A DNA stretch of 64,000 nt from Croceibacterium aestuarii (GTDB lineage: Bacteria > Pseudomonadota > Alphaproteobacteria > Sphingomonadales > Sphingomonadaceae), in NCBI RefSeq assembly GCF_030657335.1, contig NZ_CP131039.1, positions 1 to 64,000 on the forward strand, written 5' to 3'. Positions 62,465 to 64,000 of this stretch are shown here, one piece after another. The notes under the pieces were generated by a model that was not told where the DNA came from, searched no databases, and saw only the letters and a program-made list of their open reading frames with translations. The position numbers and the translations under genes are program-made. Within the stretch, counting starts at the first letter, position 1, and each line of letters opens with the position of its first letter.

Positions 62465-63223
62465 ATGTCTGATACGAGCGTGGAATCGCTTGCCGCCAAG
62501 GTTGACGAGCTGGAGCAGCGCCTGACCCGGCGCGAGGACGAAATCGACGTCCGCAACCTGCAGTACCTCTACGGCTACCTGATCGACAAATGCATGTACG
62601 ACCAAGTCGTCGACCTGTTCACCGACGATGCCGAAGTGCGCTTCTTCGGCGGCGTGTGGAAGGGCAAGGAAGGCGTTCGCCGGCTCTATGTCGACCGCTT
62701 CCGCAAGCGCTTCACCCACAACAACAACGGCCCGATCGACGGCTTCCTGCTCGACCATCCGCAGCTGCAGACGATCGTTACCATCGAACCCGACGGCAAA
62801 ACCGCCCGGCTACGCGGCCGCAGCACGATGCAGGCCGGCCGGCACAAGGATTACGAAGGCGACGCGCCGCACCTCAAGAAGCGCCAGTGGTGGGAAGGCG
62901 GCCTCTACGAGAACACCTACAAGAAGGGCGAGGACGGCAAGTGGCGCATCCACGTCCTCAATTACTTCCCGCACTGGCACGCCAATTTCGAGGACGGCTG
63001 GGCCAACACCGATCCGGAGTTCACCCCGTTCATCCGCGAGACCTACCCGGCCGATCCCGCCGGGCCCGACGAGCTGATCGACGAGCACTGGCTATGGCCG
63101 GTCCACAAGCTGCTGCCGTTCCACATGAAGCACCCGATCACGGGCGAGGAAATGGTCGCGGAGCGCTGGGAAGGCGACGCCAAGCGCGACGCCGAGCGGG
63201 CTGCCGCGAAGGCGAGGGGCTGA
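62465..63223 (+). CDS. SnoaL/NTF2-like protein with C-terminal extension
   Basis: A 252-residue protein. A short coiled-coil leader (ESLAAKVDELEQRLTRREDEIDVRNLQYLYG) leads into an NTF2-like fold (DQVVDLFTDDAEVRFFGGVWKGKEGVRRLY; KWRIHVLNYFPHWHANFEDGW). About 60 further residues include HEHW-type DEHWLWPVHKLLPFHMKHPITG. Proteins of this longer class occur in sphingomonad aromatic and steroid clusters. It is first of an operon with the aldehyde dehydrogenase. GGAGAG precedes the ATG. Confidence 0.82.
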   Translation: MSDTSVESLAAKVDELEQRLTRREDEIDVRNLQYLYGYLIDKCMYDQVVDLFTDDAEVRFFGGVWKGKEGVRRLYVDRFRKRFTHNNNGPIDGFLLDHPQLQTIVTIEPDGKTARLRGRSTMQAGRHKDYEGDAPHLKKRQWWEGGLYENTYKKGEDGKWRIHVLNYFPHWHANFEDGWANTDPEFTPFIRETYPADPAGPDELIDEHWLWPVHKLLPFHMKHPITGEEMVAERWEGDAKRDAERAAAKARG

Positions 63224-63232
63224 GAATAAATC

Positions 63233-63313
63233 GTCGTCCCAGCGAAAGCTGGGACCGCTGTCCACCAAGCGAAGCGCCAAAGGCGAACGATCCCAGCTTT
63301 CGCTGGGATGACG
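63233..63313. repeat. Pair of inverted palindromic repeats (REP-like)
   Basis: GTCGTCCCAGCGAAAGCTGGGA at 63233-63254 recurs inverted as TCCCAGCTTTCGCTGGGATGAC at 63291-63312. Each copy is itself a hairpin (CCCAGC-GAAA-GCTGGG). Sequences like this are dispersed in sphingomonad genomes. It sits between two genes of one operon. Confidence 0.85.
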
Positions 63314-63323
63314 GAGTTAGGAA

Positions 63324-64000
63324 ATGACCGACTACCCCTCCCTCCACATGATCATCAACGGCAAGAAGGTCTCCGGCGGCGGCCGGCGGACCTTCGACGT
63401 GATCAACCCGGTGACCGGCGAAGCCATCGGCGCGCTGCCGCTGGCCAGCGCCGAGGATCTCGACAAGGCGCTCGAGGTGGCTGCCGAGGGGTTCCGCATC
63501 TGGCGCCGCTCGACCCCGCAGGAACGCGCTGCGGTGCTCAGCGGGGCGGCGCGGCTGATGCTCGAGCGCGCCGACGACATGGCCCGCATCGCCACGATGG
63601 AGCAGGGCAAGCCCTTCGCCGAGGCGAAGATCGAGCTGATGATGAACGTCGGCCTGTTCAACTTCTACGCCGGCGAGGCCAGCCGGCTCTACGGCCGCGA
63701 ACTGGTCCGCCCGGTCGGCCAGCGTTCGACGGTGCGCTGGGAGCCGGTCGGCCCCGTCGCCGCCTTCGCCCCGTGGAACTTCCCACTCGGCAATCCCGGC
63801 CGCAAGCTCGGCGCGCCGATCGCCGCAGGGTGTTCGGTGATCCTCAAGGCCGCCGAGGAAACCCCGGCCAGCGCGCTTGGCGTGCTGCAGTGCCTGCTCG
63901 ACGCCGGACTGCCGCCACAGGTCGCGCAGGCCGTGTTCGGCGTGCCCGACGAGGTCAGCCGCCACCTGCTCGGCTCCAAGGTGATCCGCAAGCTCAGCTT
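63324..64000 (+). CDS. Aldehyde dehydrogenase family protein (partial)
   Basis: The first 225 codons of an NAD(P)-dependent aldehyde dehydrogenase running off the right edge. Visible are INGKKVSGGGRRTFDVINPVTGEAIG, LERADDMARIATMEQGKPFAEAK, the PWNFPLGNPGRKLGAPIAAGCSVILKAAEETP cofactor block and EPVGPVAAFAP. The catalytic Cys and Glu lie outside. It is closest in style to succinate-semialdehyde-type dehydrogenases. The ATG at 63324 has TAGGA just before it. Confidence 0.88.
   Translation, partial: MTDYPSLHMIINGKKVSGGGRRTFDVINPVTGEAIGALPLASAEDLDKALEVAAEGFRIWRRSTPQERAAVLSGAARLMLERADDMARIATMEQGKPFAEAKIELMMNVGLFNFYAGEASRLYGRELVRPVGQRSTVRWEPVGPVAAFAPWNFPLGNPGRKLGAPIAAGCSVILKAAEETPASALGVLQCLLDAGLPPQVAQAVFGVPDEVSRHLLGSKVIRKLS

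Overview
The window is about 63-65% G+C by eye and reads as a Sphingomonadales genome, probably Erythrobacteraceae. That placement rests on protein style and gene neighbourhoods (hflK-hflC-degP, hemH, a folK/tRNA-Lys block), not on a marker gene. It splits into two unlike halves. Positions 1 to about 39,930 are an integrated plasmid-like or ICE-like island whose left end lies outside the window. From a tRNA-Lys gene (39,933-40,008) to the right edge the sequence is ordinary chromosome.

Island backbone: an AbiE-type toxin-antitoxin pair (1-956), a small HTH gene divergent from an S24/LexA-like regulator with a GTTC-N7-GTTC SOS-type box between them, a mobilisation operon on the minus strand (small accessory gene, TraD-like coupling protein, MobF/TrwC relaxase, HNH nuclease; 9163 to 2573), SSB, a SLOG/DUF2493 protein, an ArdC antirestriction gene, a large ParB-like protein, a 1415-residue adenine-methylase/strawberry-notch helicase fusion, a CHC2/toprim primase and, under a second SOS-type box, a lytic transglycosylase. 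No mating-pair (VirB/Tra) genes are in view. The end next to the tRNA is decaying: a membrane-anchored nuclease gene carries two stops and a frameshift, and its neighbour carries one stop.

Two insertions interrupt this backbone. The first, 13,649-23,754 (10.1 kb), is a transposon with three overlapping tyrosine recombinases that carries a mercury operon (merR divergent from merT, a GDCCVxC protein, merB and a MerA-like reductase) plus its own intact ardC. It has split the island's ardC in two; removing it with one copy of a flanking GGC restores a 309-codon in-frame gene. The second, roughly 24.5-30.6 kb, carries a large serine recombinase and a three-gene operon: an E1 (ThiF)-JAB fusion, a patatin-like phospholipase and a metallo-beta-lactamase-fold protein. 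I infer a ubiquitin-like-conjugation/phospholipase defence module without a nucleotide cyclase. The patatin gene is out of frame at a run of ten G, which suggests a phase-variable switch or a sequencing slip.

Chromosome: folate (folK), DNA repair (family 5 uracil-DNA glycosylase), putrescine synthesis (aguB), methionine sulfoxide repair (msrA, msrB), rRNA methylation, haem (hemH), an orphan molybdopterin oxidoreductase subunit, Mrp Fe-S carrier, HflK/HflC, DegP-type protease and PBP1A. At 58.8-64 kb lies a probable catabolic cluster: SDR, two SnoaL-like proteins, MFS transporter, a third SnoaL-like protein and an aldehyde dehydrogenase running off the edge. Two intergenic regions in it share a TGTA-N9-TACA palindrome, suggesting one regulator.
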